DNA of 63,334 nt from Cytophagaceae bacterium. Lineage in GTDB: Bacteria > Bacteroidota > Bacteroidia > Cytophagales > Spirosomataceae. A program made the translations under genes and the position numbers. This document shows positions 17,312 to 24,774 of the stretch, piece after piece. Position 1 is the stretch's first letter; each line of letters begins with the position of its first letter. The notes under the pieces are model-generated. The model saw only the letters and a program-made list of their open reading frames with translations, was not told the origin of the DNA and searched no databases. The stretch lies in assembly GCA_017984215.1 (NCBI GenBank), contig JAGOAA010000009.1, positions 1 through 63,334 of the forward strand, in the 5' to 3' direction.

Positions 17312-18208
17312 ATACAGCACAGCCATACGAACAGCTACGCCATTTTCAACTTGATCGAGAATGATCGAATGGGGTGAATCTGCCGCATCGGAGCTTAATT
17401 CAACACCCCGGTTGATGGGCCCCGGGTGCATCAAGACGATTTCTTTGGGTAATTCTTCCAACATCTGGCGCGTGATTCCAAAGAATTGGGAGTACTCACG
17501 CAAGCTTGGGAAGTATTTGATTTGTTGGCGTTCCAACTGAATCCTCAATACATTCGCTGCATCACACCATTGTAAGGTACTTTTTACATCGTGCGATACT
17601 TCAACGCCTAATGATTGTATGTGCTTAGGAATCAGGGTGCTAGGTCCACAAAGGCGGACATTCGCTCCTTGTTTTTTCAAGGCATAGATATTCGAAAGTG
17701 CCACGCGTGAATGGAGGATGTCCCCGATAATTGCGATATTTTTCCCTGATAAATCCCCTAATTTTTCCTGCAAGGAATAGGTATCTAATAAAGCTTGAGT
17801 TGGGTGTTCGTGCGTTCCATCACCAGCGTTCACGATATTCGCTTTGATGTGTTTCGCTAAATAATGCGGAGCTCCTGGACTAGCATGTCGCATGACAATC
17901 ATGTCCACTTTCATCGCGAGGATATTGTTGACCGTATCTAAAAGTGTTTCCCCTTTTTTAACGGAACTACCTGAGGCTGAAAAGTTGATGGTATCGGCAG
18001 ATAAACGCTTTTCGGCTAATTCAAATGATAAACGGGTACGGGTAGAGTTTTCGAAAAATACATTGGCAATCGTGACATCACGCAAGGAAGGAACCTTTTT
18101 AATCGGGCGGTTGAGAACTTCTTTGAATTCTTTAGCCGTTTTAACGATTAGGTGAATAGATTCTTCATCTAAATCTTTGATTCCTAATAAGTGTGGCGAT
18201 TTCAACAT
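17291..18208 (-). CDS. pyrB: Aspartate carbamoyltransferase catalytic subunit
   Basis: The 305-aa enzyme joins carbamoyl phosphate and aspartate, the committed step of pyrimidine synthesis. Carbamoyl-phosphate loop STRTR at 55-59 (FFENSTRTRLSFE), GDGTHEHPTQALLD, and the aspartate-site MHPGPINRGVE. No pyrI regulatory subunit is adjacent, which fits an unregulated or PyrR-controlled enzyme. It follows pyrR by four bases. Confidence 0.96.
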   Translation of the reverse strand: MLKSPHLLGIKDLDEESIHLIVKTAKEFKEVLNRPIKKVPSLRDVTIANVFFENSTRTRLSFELAEKRLSADTINFSASGSSVKKGETLLDTVNNILAMKVDMIVMRHASPGAPHYLAKHIKANIVNAGDGTHEHPTQALLDTYSLQEKLGDLSGKNIAIIGDILHSRVALSNIYALKKQGANVRLCGPSTLIPKHIQSLGVEVSHDVKSTLQWCDAANVLRIQLERQQIKYFPSLREYSQFFGITRQMLEELPKEIVLMHPGPINRGVELSSDAADSPHSIILDQVENGVAVRMAVLYLLASRG

Positions 18209-18212
18209 ATTG

Positions 18213-18749
18213 TTATTGGGTGATTAACCAAATTTTATCTGCTTCGTGACCTTGTTCTTTCCATTCCACGAGTACTTTTTCGGTAGGCAGTGTATTGACA
18301 CTTTTACCTACGTAGTCAGCGTTAATCGGAAGATCTCGGTTATATATACGGTCAATTAAGACACATAATTCTACTTTTGCGGGTCTACCAAAGGAGTTCA
18401 TCGCGTCTAAGGCAGCACGGACCATGCGGCCTGTTGCCAACACGTCATCCACGAGTATAACACGTTTGTTCTCAATTAAAAAGGAAATATCCGTTGAATT
18501 GGGTGCGATGGTATCTCGGCGACGATAATCGTCTCGGAAGAATGTGGCATCTAAACGTCCTACTGGAAAAGAGGTGTTTAATTGTTTGCCTAATTCTGCG
18601 GCAATGCGTTCTGCGAAATAGATTCCGCGGGGCTGCAAGCCTAAAATAACTGTTTCCGTACCTTGAATTTGATTTTCAATGAGCTCTTGGCATAACCTTG
18701 AGATGGTTATTTCCAATAATGGGCTTGATAAAATCAGCTTGCGAGTCAT
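18213..18749 (-). CDS. pyrR: Bifunctional pyr operon regulator / uracil phosphoribosyltransferase
   Basis: The product has 178 aa. The PRPP-binding loop VILVDDVLATGRMVRAAL and the N-terminal LGLQPRGIYFAERIA are those of PyrR. In Firmicutes PyrR binds UMP and pyr mRNA; in other phyla the RNA-binding role is less certain. The ATG at 18749 is chosen because a promoter box ends six bases upstream; an in-frame ATG at 18797 lies inside rfbC and before that box. pyrB follows directly. Confidence 0.9.
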   Translation of the reverse strand: MTRKLILSSPLLEITISRLCQELIENQIQGTETVILGLQPRGIYFAERIAAELGKQLNTSFPVGRLDATFFRDDYRRRDTIAPNSTDISFLIENKRVILVDDVLATGRMVRAALDAMNSFGRPAKVELCVLIDRIYNRDLPINADYVGKSVNTLPTEKVLVEWKEQGHEADKIWLITQ

Positions 18750-18754
18750 TGTTA

Positions 18755-18762
18755 CAAAGGTA
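18755..18762 (-). promoter_or_regulatory. pyrR -7 element, implying an almost leaderless mRNA
   Basis: On the minus strand TACCTTTG at 18762-18755 lies five bases before the pyrR ATG (18749) and a few bases beyond the rfbC stop. No TTTG is present 19 nt upstream. A normal start distance would put the transcript 5' end within a few bases of the ATG. Confidence 0.55.
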
Positions 18763-18768
18763 TGAAAA

Positions 18769-19311
18769 TTACTTAAATATTGTTTCGTTTGGATCAAATA
18801 GGGGTAAGATTTGGTCCTTATCTGATACTACAGGGTTTTCAACGCCCCACGAAATGTTTAAGGTAGGATCGTTCCAGCGGATACCAGATTCAGCTTCTTT
18901 GTTCCAGAAATCGGTGCATTTGTAAACAAAAATGGCATCAGTCAAGGCCACAAAGCCATGTGCAAAACCCACGGGTACGTATAGCATATTGCCTATTTCT
19001 GCGTCAAGGATGTAGGTGCCATGTTGGCCGAAGGTAGGCGAACTCTTACGCAAATCGACAACAACATCCATCACTTTACCTGTCATGCAGCGAACTAATT
19101 TTCCTTGGCCGTGCGGTTCTTTTTGGAAGTGAAGTCCACGAATAACCCCTGCTGTTGAAAAGGAATAATTGTCTTGCACGAAATTTTCTGTAATCCCATT
19201 CGCCGCAAAACGCGTTTGGTTATATGATTCGTAGAAATGACCGCGGTCATCATGAAATTTAGTGGGGATATATTCAATAATTCCGGATAGATCGTGCTGG
19301 ATAAATTGCAT
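18769..19311 (-). CDS. rfbC: dTDP-4-dehydrorhamnose 3,5-epimerase
   Basis: The 180-aa cupin enzyme is the third step of dTDP-L-rhamnose synthesis. Marks: DDRGHFYESYN, QDNYSFSTAGVIRGLHFQ with the catalytic His, VDLRKSSPTFGQ, VPVGFAHGFVAL and IRWNDPTLNI. Length is standard. It sits apart from rfbA and rfbB (32.7-34.6 kb); no rfbD is in the window. Confidence 0.95.
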   Translation of the reverse strand: MQFIQHDLSGIIEYIPTKFHDDRGHFYESYNQTRFAANGITENFVQDNYSFSTAGVIRGLHFQKEPHGQGKLVRCMTGKVMDVVVDLRKSSPTFGQHGTYILDAEIGNMLYVPVGFAHGFVALTDAIFVYKCTDFWNKEAESGIRWNDPTLNISWGVENPVVSDKDQILPLFDPNETIFK

Positions 19312-19413
19312 AGAATTTAAATTCCTTTGTTTGATATTGCCTAGGAAAGGCCTTAATTTGTGCCAAAATTATCGATATTTAGGCATTAATACAAAGCCTT
19401 TTCCCAAAAGCCC

Positions 19414-20241
19414 ATGAATTCAACCGAATTAGTTAAGCAGATAGAAAATAAGCGCTCATTTTTATGTGTGGGCTTAGATACGGATCCTAAATTAATCCCT
19501 TCTATGTTTAAAAAAGAAGTGGACCCCGTTTTTGCTTTTAACAAAGCGGTGATTGACGCAACAGCGGATTTTGCAGTGGCTTACAAGCCGAATATTGCTT
19601 TTTACGAAGCTTTTGGTCCAAAAGGCTGGGAGAGTTTGCAAAAGACGATGGACTATATTCCCAAGGACATATTTACCATTGCGGATGCGAAAAGAGGGGA
19701 TATAGGGAATACGGCTTTCATGTATGCGCAGACGTTCTTTGATCCTTTATGTGCGGGATTTAATTTTGACTCGGTTACGGTAGCTCCCTATATGGGGCAT
19801 GATTCTGTGGAACCTTTTCTGCGTTTTGAAGATAAATGGGTTATACTACTGGCGCTTACCTCGAATTCAGGTAGCCATGACTTTCAAATGACAAAATCGG
19901 AAGATTACATTCCCTTGTATGAGCGCGTCATGCGTTTAGCGCAAACCTGGGGTTCTCCGGAAGAAATGATGTTTGTGATCGGTGCGACACGCACTGACTT
20001 CTTGCAGAAAGCGAGAGAGATTGCGCCGGATAACTTCTTTTTGGTTCCAGGTGTGGGAGCGCAAGGAGGAAGTTTAGAAGACGTTTCCAAATATGCCATG
20101 AACTCAAGGGTAGGCTTATTGGTCAATTCATCACGAGGAATTATTTATGCGGGTGATAATCCTGCTGTGGATGCGAAACGCGAAGCAAAGAAGGTTCAAG
20201 AAGAAATGGCTATGTATTTAGACGAGTATTATATCAAATAA
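19414..20241 (+). CDS. pyrF: Orotidine-5'-phosphate decarboxylase (type 2)
   Basis: The 275-aa enzyme converts OMP to UMP, the last step of the pathway served by pyrB. The catalytic segment is [13 protein letters not shown], preceded by LCVGLDTDP; the ~275-aa length and [15 protein letters not shown] are those of the longer type 2 enzymes. One base separates it from the DUF2721 gene. Confidence 0.95.
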   Translation: MNSTELVKQIENKRSFLCVGLDTDPKLIPSMFKKEVDPVFAFNKAVIDATADFAVAYKPNIAFYEAFGPKGWESLQKTMDYIPKDIFTIADAKRGDIGNTAFMYAQTFFDPLCAGFNFDSVTVAPYMGHDSVEPFLRFEDKWVILLALTSNSGSHDFQMTKSEDYIPLYERVMRLAQTWGSPEEMMFVIGATRTDFLQKAREIAPDNFFLVPGVGAQGGSLEDVSKYAMNSRVGLLVNSSRGIIYAGDNPAVDAKREAKKVQEEMAMYLDEYYIK

Positions 20242-20242
20242 G

Positions 20243-20650
20243 ATGGAATTAGGCATAGGTACCCCGGCATTATTGTTCTCGACCGTTTCATTGTTGATGA
20301 TTGCTTTTACGAATCGATTCATGTCGATGGCCTCGTTGATTCGTGGACTGCACGAGAAGTTCCAACAGAATCCCGATGATTCGATTTTGAAACAAATTGA
20401 AAACTTGCGATTGCGGATGAAACTGATTCAGAACATGCAAATCATTGCAATATTGAGTCTGATTCTGAGTGTTATCTGCATGTTTTTTATCTTTTTTGAG
20501 ATGCAAATGGTTGCTCGTTGGTTTTTTGGCATCGCCTTATTGGGAATGAGCGTAGCATTGATGCTGAGTGCTTGGGAGATTACGATTTCGACCAAAGCGC
20601 TGGAGGTAGAGCTCTCCGACATGGAGGATATCTTGGCCAAAAAACATTAA
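20243..20650 (+). CDS. DUF2721 family integral membrane protein
   Basis: The 135-aa protein matches the DUF2721 pattern: an N-terminal membrane helix (LLFSTVSLLMIAFTNRF, about 10-26), a charged helix, then two more helices (about 66-88 and 92-112), with a charged C-terminal coil. The family has no established function. It sits directly behind pyrF, probably only as a co-transcribed passenger. Confidence 0.75.
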   Translation: MELGIGTPALLFSTVSLLMIAFTNRFMSMASLIRGLHEKFQQNPDDSILKQIENLRLRMKLIQNMQIIAILSLILSVICMFFIFFEMQMVARWFFGIALLGMSVALMLSAWEITISTKALEVELSDMEDILAKKH

Positions 20651-20679
20651 TTATTCGAATAGTATAAATTTTCCCGCTA

Positions 20680-20700
20680 ATATTTCAAAAATTGAAATAT
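20680..20700. repeat. Perfect palindrome overlapping a promoter
   Basis: ATATTTCAA and TTGAAATAT flank AAA. It covers the likely -33 box and spacer of the promoter at 20683-20713, so it could be an operator. Confidence 0.6.
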
Positions 20701-20713
20701 AGTAGTATTTTTG
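20683..20713 (+). promoter_or_regulatory. Promoter in the DUF2721-glgB gap
   Basis: TTTC (20683-20686), a 19-nt spacer, then TATTTTTG (20706-20713), one mismatch from TTTG-N19-TAnnTTTG. No plus-strand gene follows; only the candidate RNA at 20717-20826 does. Confidence 0.55.
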
Positions 20714-20716
20714 TGT

Positions 20717-20826
20717 ACAATATTGATTTAAAAGGGCTTACAATAAGCTTGATTATACAAATACTACTTAGGCGGATTGAATAAAGGCTCGGAATTTTTC
20801 TGAGTCTTTATTGTTTCCGCCTTTTT
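20717..20826 (+). ncRNA. Candidate small RNA of about 110 nt
   Basis: It lies between the promoter at 20683-20713 and the terminator at 20770-20826. Internally, GGCTTA and TAAGCT near 20735-20750 can form a short stem-loop around CAA. I recognise no known family. The alternative is that the promoter match is chance and the hairpin simply ends the pyrF-DUF2721 message. Confidence 0.4.
20770..20826 (+). terminator. Long two-tier terminator hairpin
   Basis: The outer stem AGGCGGA (20770-20776) pairs with TCCGCCT (20816-20822); the inner stem AATAAAGGCTC (20780-20790) pairs with GAGTCTTTATT (20802-20812) with one G-U. A T run (20822-20826) follows on the plus strand. It can end the pyrF-DUF2721 transcript and the candidate small RNA. 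Confidence 0.8.
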
Positions 20827-20829
20827 GTA

Positions 20830-22728
20830 TTAAGCCTTTAAGATCAAACAAGATAGGGGAGGAAGGTTGATCGAAATCGAGAATGCTTTGCCTTGCCAGC
20901 CATATTCTTCGGTCATCACGGCACCTTTGGTAGGGTAGTCGGAACCGCCAAATTCACCCTTATCCGAATTAAATAATACCTTCCAAACACCTGGCAGCGG
21001 AACACCAATGCGGTAATCTTCGCGTGGGGCAGGAGTTAGGTTGAGAATGACGATTAATTGCTCTTTATTACTTTCCCCTTTACGTAAGAAGCTAATCACG
21101 GAATTACCTTGATCATTGGATTCTAACCATTCGAAGGTTTCGTGTGAAAACTGTTTCTTGTAGAGTGAAGGTTCTTCTTTATAGAGCTGATTTAACGCCT
21201 TTATCGTTTCTTGAATCCCTTTATGCGGTGCATATGCTGTTAAATGCCAATCGAGGCTCACGCTATGATTCCATTCTTCCCGTTGGCCAAATTCACCCCC
21301 TTGAAAGAGTAATTTAGTCCCTGGGTGGGTAAATTGTTCGGCAAATAATAAGCGGAGATTAGCAAATTGCTGCCATTCATCGCCGGGCATTTTATTTAAC
21401 AAGGATTGTTTGCCATAAACAACTTCATCGTGTGATAAAGGCAAACAGAAGTTCTCTGTGAAAGCGTAGATTAGCGAAAACGTAAGTTCATTCAGGTGAT
21501 GCTGGCGATGGATCGGGTCTTTTTGGAAGAAACGAAGCGTATCATTCATCCAACCCATCATCCATTTTTGGCCAAAGCCTAAACCGCCCATGAAGACGGG
21601 TTTCGTTACGCCATTGAATGAGGTAGATTCTTCTGCAATGATTTGAATATCAGGGAATTCGCCATACATGTGTACGTTGAGATCCTGCAAGAAAGATATC
21701 GTGTCGAGGTTATGGTTTCCGCCAAATTCGTTTGGAATCCATTCGCCGTCGTTACGTGAATAATCTAAGTAAAGCATGGAAGCCACGGCATCTACGCGTA
21801 ATCCGTCGATGTGGTAGCGCTCCAACCAGAAAGCGGCGTTTGATAGTAAGAAGCTGCGTACTTCCGTTCTGCCGTAATCGAAAATGTAGGATTTCCAGTC
21901 GGGATGATACCCCTTCCTCGGATCCGGATGTTCATAAATAGGTGTGCCATCAAAATCTTTCAGTCCGTGGGCATCGCCCGGAAAGTGGGAGGGAACCCAG
22001 TCTAAGATAACGCCAATGCCTTCTTGGTGAAAACGTTCTACGAGGCGCATAAAGCCTTGTGGGTCACCAAAACGGGAGGAAGGGGCGAAATAACCCGTGA
22101 TTTGATATCCCCAAGACGGTGCATAGGGATGTTCCATGACCGGCATGAATTCCACATGGGTGAAATTCATTTCTTTGACATAGGAAACAAGTTTATCTGC
22201 GAAATCATCGTAGGTCAAGTATTGATCATCGAGTGTTTTTTGCCAAGAACCTAAGTGGACCTCATAGACCGACATGGGAGCGTTCAGGGCATTTTTGGCT
22301 TTACGGTTTTCCATCCAAGGCGCATCGTTCCATTCTTTGTAGGTAGACCAAACGATACTTGCCGTTTTAGGAGGTATCTCGCAAAAAAGACCCATGGGAT
22401 CTAATTTTTCCAAATATTCGCCTGATTTAGCTTGGATGCCGTATTTGTAGGTTTCGCCGTTGCGAATGCCGGGGATAAAACCTTCCCAGATTCCTGAGGC
22501 ATCCCAGCGTTTCATTAACGGGTGTGAGAATTTATCCCAAAAATTAAAATTTCCGATGACGTGAACGGCTTCGGCATTGGGAGCCCAAACGGCAAAGAAC
22601 GTTCCGATTTCACCTTCGTGTTCGATTTCGAAGGCGCCTAATTTTTCATAAAGGCGTGTGTGTTTGCCATTTAAGAAAAGCGCTATGTCAAAATCGGACA
22701 GTCTTGAATAGGGTTTTACATTTGCCAT
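20830..22728 (-). CDS. glgB: 1,4-alpha-glucan branching enzyme
   Basis: This gene encodes 632 aa. An N-terminal CBM48-type beta domain (FAVWAPNAEAVHVIGNFN, around 45-60) precedes a GH13 barrel with the nucleophile in GLRVDAVASMLY, the acid in IIAEEST and the third carboxylate in LPLSHDEVVYG. It makes alpha-1,6 branches in glycogen. No other glg gene is next to it. tRNA-Glu is upstream and divergent. Confidence 0.95.
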   Translation of the reverse strand: MANVKPYSRLSDFDIALFLNGKHTRLYEKLGAFEIEHEGEIGTFFAVWAPNAEAVHVIGNFNFWDKFSHPLMKRWDASGIWEGFIPGIRNGETYKYGIQAKSGEYLEKLDPMGLFCEIPPKTASIVWSTYKEWNDAPWMENRKAKNALNAPMSVYEVHLGSWQKTLDDQYLTYDDFADKLVSYVKEMNFTHVEFMPVMEHPYAPSWGYQITGYFAPSSRFGDPQGFMRLVERFHQEGIGVILDWVPSHFPGDAHGLKDFDGTPIYEHPDPRKGYHPDWKSYIFDYGRTEVRSFLLSNAAFWLERYHIDGLRVDAVASMLYLDYSRNDGEWIPNEFGGNHNLDTISFLQDLNVHMYGEFPDIQIIAEESTSFNGVTKPVFMGGLGFGQKWMMGWMNDTLRFFQKDPIHRQHHLNELTFSLIYAFTENFCLPLSHDEVVYGKQSLLNKMPGDEWQQFANLRLLFAEQFTHPGTKLLFQGGEFGQREEWNHSVSLDWHLTAYAPHKGIQETIKALNQLYKEEPSLYKKQFSHETFEWLESNDQGNSVISFLRKGESNKEQLIVILNLTPAPREDYRIGVPLPGVWKVLFNSDKGEFGGSDYPTKGAVMTEEYGWQGKAFSISINLPPLSCLILKA

Positions 22729-22805
22729 AAGGGGTTCAGTTTCAATGATAAGGCTAAAATAGCGAAAATAAATTAGAAAAAAATAAGCTTTTTTTGAATC
22801 AGGAG

Positions 22806-22836
22806 TTTGGATTTAAAAGGGAAAATCCTACCTTTG
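22806..22836 (+). promoter_or_regulatory. tRNA-Glu promoter, exact consensus
   Basis: TTTG (22806-22809), 19-nt spacer, TACCTTTG (22829-22836). It is the clearest example in the window of the Bacteroidota primary sigma pattern; the mature tRNA starts 20 nt downstream of the -7 box. Confidence 0.85.
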
Positions 22837-22855
22837 TGCCACCAAAATAAATAAT

Positions 22856-22927
22856 GGTCCGTTCGTCTAGGGGTTAGGACACGTCCCTTTCACGGATGAA
22901 ACACGGGTTCGATTCCCGTACGGACTA
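22856..22927 (+). tRNA. tRNA-Glu (anticodon UUC)
   Basis: A 72-nt cloverleaf: acceptor GGTCCGT pairs with ACGGACT (a G-U first pair), D arm GTC...GAC with GGGGTTA, anticodon stem CGTCC/GGATG with loop CTTTCAC giving anticodon TTC, and T arm ACGGG-TTCGATT-CCCGT. Discriminator A; CCA is not encoded, as is usual in this phylum. It is a single gene with its own promoter and terminator. Confidence 0.95.
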
Positions 22928-22938
22928 CTTCGGTAGGC

Positions 22939-22966
22939 AAAAAACCACTCAGGCGAGTGGTTTTTT
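22939..22966 (+). terminator. tRNA-Glu terminator
   Basis: AAAAAACCACTC (22939-22950) and GAGTGGTTTTTT (22955-22966) pair perfectly around AGGC. Confidence 0.85.
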
Positions 22967-22987
22967 TGTTTCAAGGATGTTATATAA

Positions 22988-23020
22988 AAAAAGGAAAGGC
23001 CTCATCGGCCTTTCCTTTTT
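22988..23020 (-). terminator. Rhodopsin gene terminator
   Basis: AAAAAGGAAAGGCC (22988-23001) pairs perfectly with GGCCTTTCCTTTTT (23007-23020) around TCATC, 20 bases after the rhodopsin stop on the minus strand. Confidence 0.85.
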
Positions 23021-23040
23021 AACAAATACATAATCTGTTA

Positions 23041-23763
23041 TTATGCTTTCGCAGCCGAAGCTCCTTTTGCAATGCTGTATACAACTAAACCAAAACCGAT
23101 CTTGTTGATTGCATCCGCAATGTTGTAAGCTAAGTCAATATTACCTGACATACCGCTTAACAAGTTGCCTGGCAACATCATGTAACCGATTGGGTAGATT
23201 GCCCAACCTACTAATGTGAACCAACGCATTACTTTGTATCCTGATTTTACGTGTTCGTTGTCAGAAGCAGCAGCTAATTTAGATGCCTCACCTGCGTAGA
23301 TTTCGTAAATGATCACAGCCCAACCTAATGTTGAGATGATTCCCCACATCACGTTTTGCTCAGGTACAACAGCCTCACCAATGTAACCTGCAACTAGCAT
23401 CACAACCGATCCAAAGATCAAACGAGAAAGCATGCCTGTTTTTGCACCTGCTGGCTTTAAGATTAAGAAATACTCAATACACATCAAAGGAACCGTTAAT
23501 GTCCAGTCGATGTAACGAAATTGAGTTGGAGACTCATGCGTATCTAACCAAACGCCACGCATGTAGAAATAATGTACTGCGGCAATAAATGTAATTAATG
23601 CGGAAATCAACAAAGATGTTTTCCACTTGTCATTTACTGTACCTCTCTCAACAATGAAGAAGATGGATGCAGCTAGCATTGACATATACCCCGTGAAAAA
23701 GGTAAATCCAATGTAATCTCCGGCAGCTAACGTACCGTTTAATAAAATGTTTAATGTTTCCAT
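23041..23763 (-). CDS. Proton-pumping rhodopsin (proteorhodopsin/xanthorhodopsin group)
   Basis: The 240-aa, seven-helix retinal protein is predicted to be a light-driven outward proton pump. Helix C reads RYIDWTLTVPLMCIE: D86 (acceptor), T90 and E97 (donor) give the DTE motif, and M94 at the spectral-tuning site (105 in green proteorhodopsin) predicts green absorption. H64 matches the counter-ion-linked histidine. The retinal lysine is K221 (DAINKIGFG) with D217. Ungapped alignment of helix E with green proteorhodopsin (IISTLGWAVIIYE with IIGCLAWVYMIYE) puts G141 where that protein has Phe and xanthorhodopsin has its fenestration Gly. It is the last gene of the crtY-blh-rhodopsin locus but has its own terminator and likely its own promoter. 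Confidence 0.95.
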   Translation of the reverse strand: METLNILLNGTLAAGDYIGFTFFTGYMSMLAASIFFIVERGTVNDKWKTSLLISALITFIAAVHYFYMRGVWLDTHESPTQFRYIDWTLTVPLMCIEYFLILKPAGAKTGMLSRLIFGSVVMLVAGYIGEAVVPEQNVMWGIISTLGWAVIIYEIYAGEASKLAAASDNEHVKSGYKVMRWFTLVGWAIYPIGYMMLPGNLLSGMSGNIDLAYNIADAINKIGFGLVVYSIAKGASAAKA

Positions 23764-23900
23764 AATAGAAAATGTTTAAAGTGATAAAGAAAATAGGTAA
23801 TTGAAATGTGTGTTTTGTGGTAATAAATGTAAAACTCTGAAAATCAGGCAATTGTTTTGATTTGAATTAAAAAAATTTAAAAAAAAATTAAAATTGTACA

Positions 23901-23922
23901 AAAAAGCCTATTCGGGCTTTTT
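23901..23922 (-). terminator. blh terminator overlapping its stop codon
   Basis: AAAAAGCC (23901-23908) pairs with GGCTTTTT (23915-23922); on the minus strand a T tract follows. The blh stop (23910-23908) is inside the hairpin, which would separate crtY-blh transcription from the rhodopsin gene. Confidence 0.7.
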
Positions 23923-24774
23923 GATGGTGATTTGGTGCATTAAAATAAAATGAGGCATTGTCAGGATTGATAAAAATATAAACGCATGGCCTAGCCATTT
24001 TTCTTCGCTTACAAATCCAACGTATATAGTACCCATAACCAATGCAAGGCACGTAAACGGAATGAGTCTTTTATAGAGTGTCGTAAGATTTATTTCAAGT
24101 GAAGTGGACAAAACCTTCAGGCTGTAAACGGCATGGCAACCCGCAAAATAGCATAAGAATGCAGGTAAAATAGGTAAATAAGTGCCTATTAATAAGGTAA
24201 CGGCCGTATGAATAAAATAGGTTTTGTGATCTTTTTGATATCCTAATATTATACAAAGGATGTAAAAACTTAAAGGCAAGGCATCGAATGAAAAATCGAC
24301 ACCTAAATCGAAATTTTGTAGGATTCGCGAAACTTCCTGTGCGTGTTGTGTCAAAATAAACCCTAAAATACCCGTGCCTAAGATTATAGAACGAAGTATT
24401 GATATATAATATTGATTGCGGGATAAATGCAGATTTTGCTCACCACTCGTTTCCAAATCGCCAAAATGAAAGACGGAAATTGCTATGAATATTAGAAAGG
24501 AGAGAAGTGGTGAAACGTACCAAAGGCTTCCATAGAGCAGCATCACTAACAAATACTTTCCTATAAATGAAAAGATCTCGAATGTTTTATTTGCCTGGGA
24601 GGCTAGTTTTTGTGCTACAAGATGATCTGCTGCGCCATGTGGGATGCCCAATGTTGCCAATAACAATAAACAAAATCCCCACTCTACCTGCACTGGCATT
24701 GTTTTCCAAAGACTTATCACAAGCAAATAACCTAAGCTTAAGAATATCCCTGAAAAACGAAATGTCATTTTCAT
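23908..24774 (-). CDS. blh: Beta-carotene 15,15'-dioxygenase, Brp/Blh family
   Basis: The 288-aa integral membrane protein cleaves beta-carotene into two retinals, the chromophore of the neighbouring rhodopsin. Likely iron ligands are in the conserved GIPHGAADH (H46, H51), FHFGDLE (H103) and GCHAVYS (H214). Multiple hydrophobic helices span the length. It overlaps the crtY stop as ATGA, so both are translated together. Confidence 0.93.
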   Translation of the reverse strand: MKMTFRFSGIFLSLGYLLVISLWKTMPVQVEWGFCLLLLATLGIPHGAADHLVAQKLASQANKTFEIFSFIGKYLLVMLLYGSLWYVSPLLSFLIFIAISVFHFGDLETSGEQNLHLSRNQYYISILRSIILGTGILGFILTQHAQEVSRILQNFDLGVDFSFDALPLSFYILCIILGYQKDHKTYFIHTAVTLLIGTYLPILPAFLCYFAGCHAVYSLKVLSTSLEINLTTLYKRLIPFTCLALVMGTIYVGFVSEEKWLGHAFIFLSILTMPHFILMHQITIKKPE

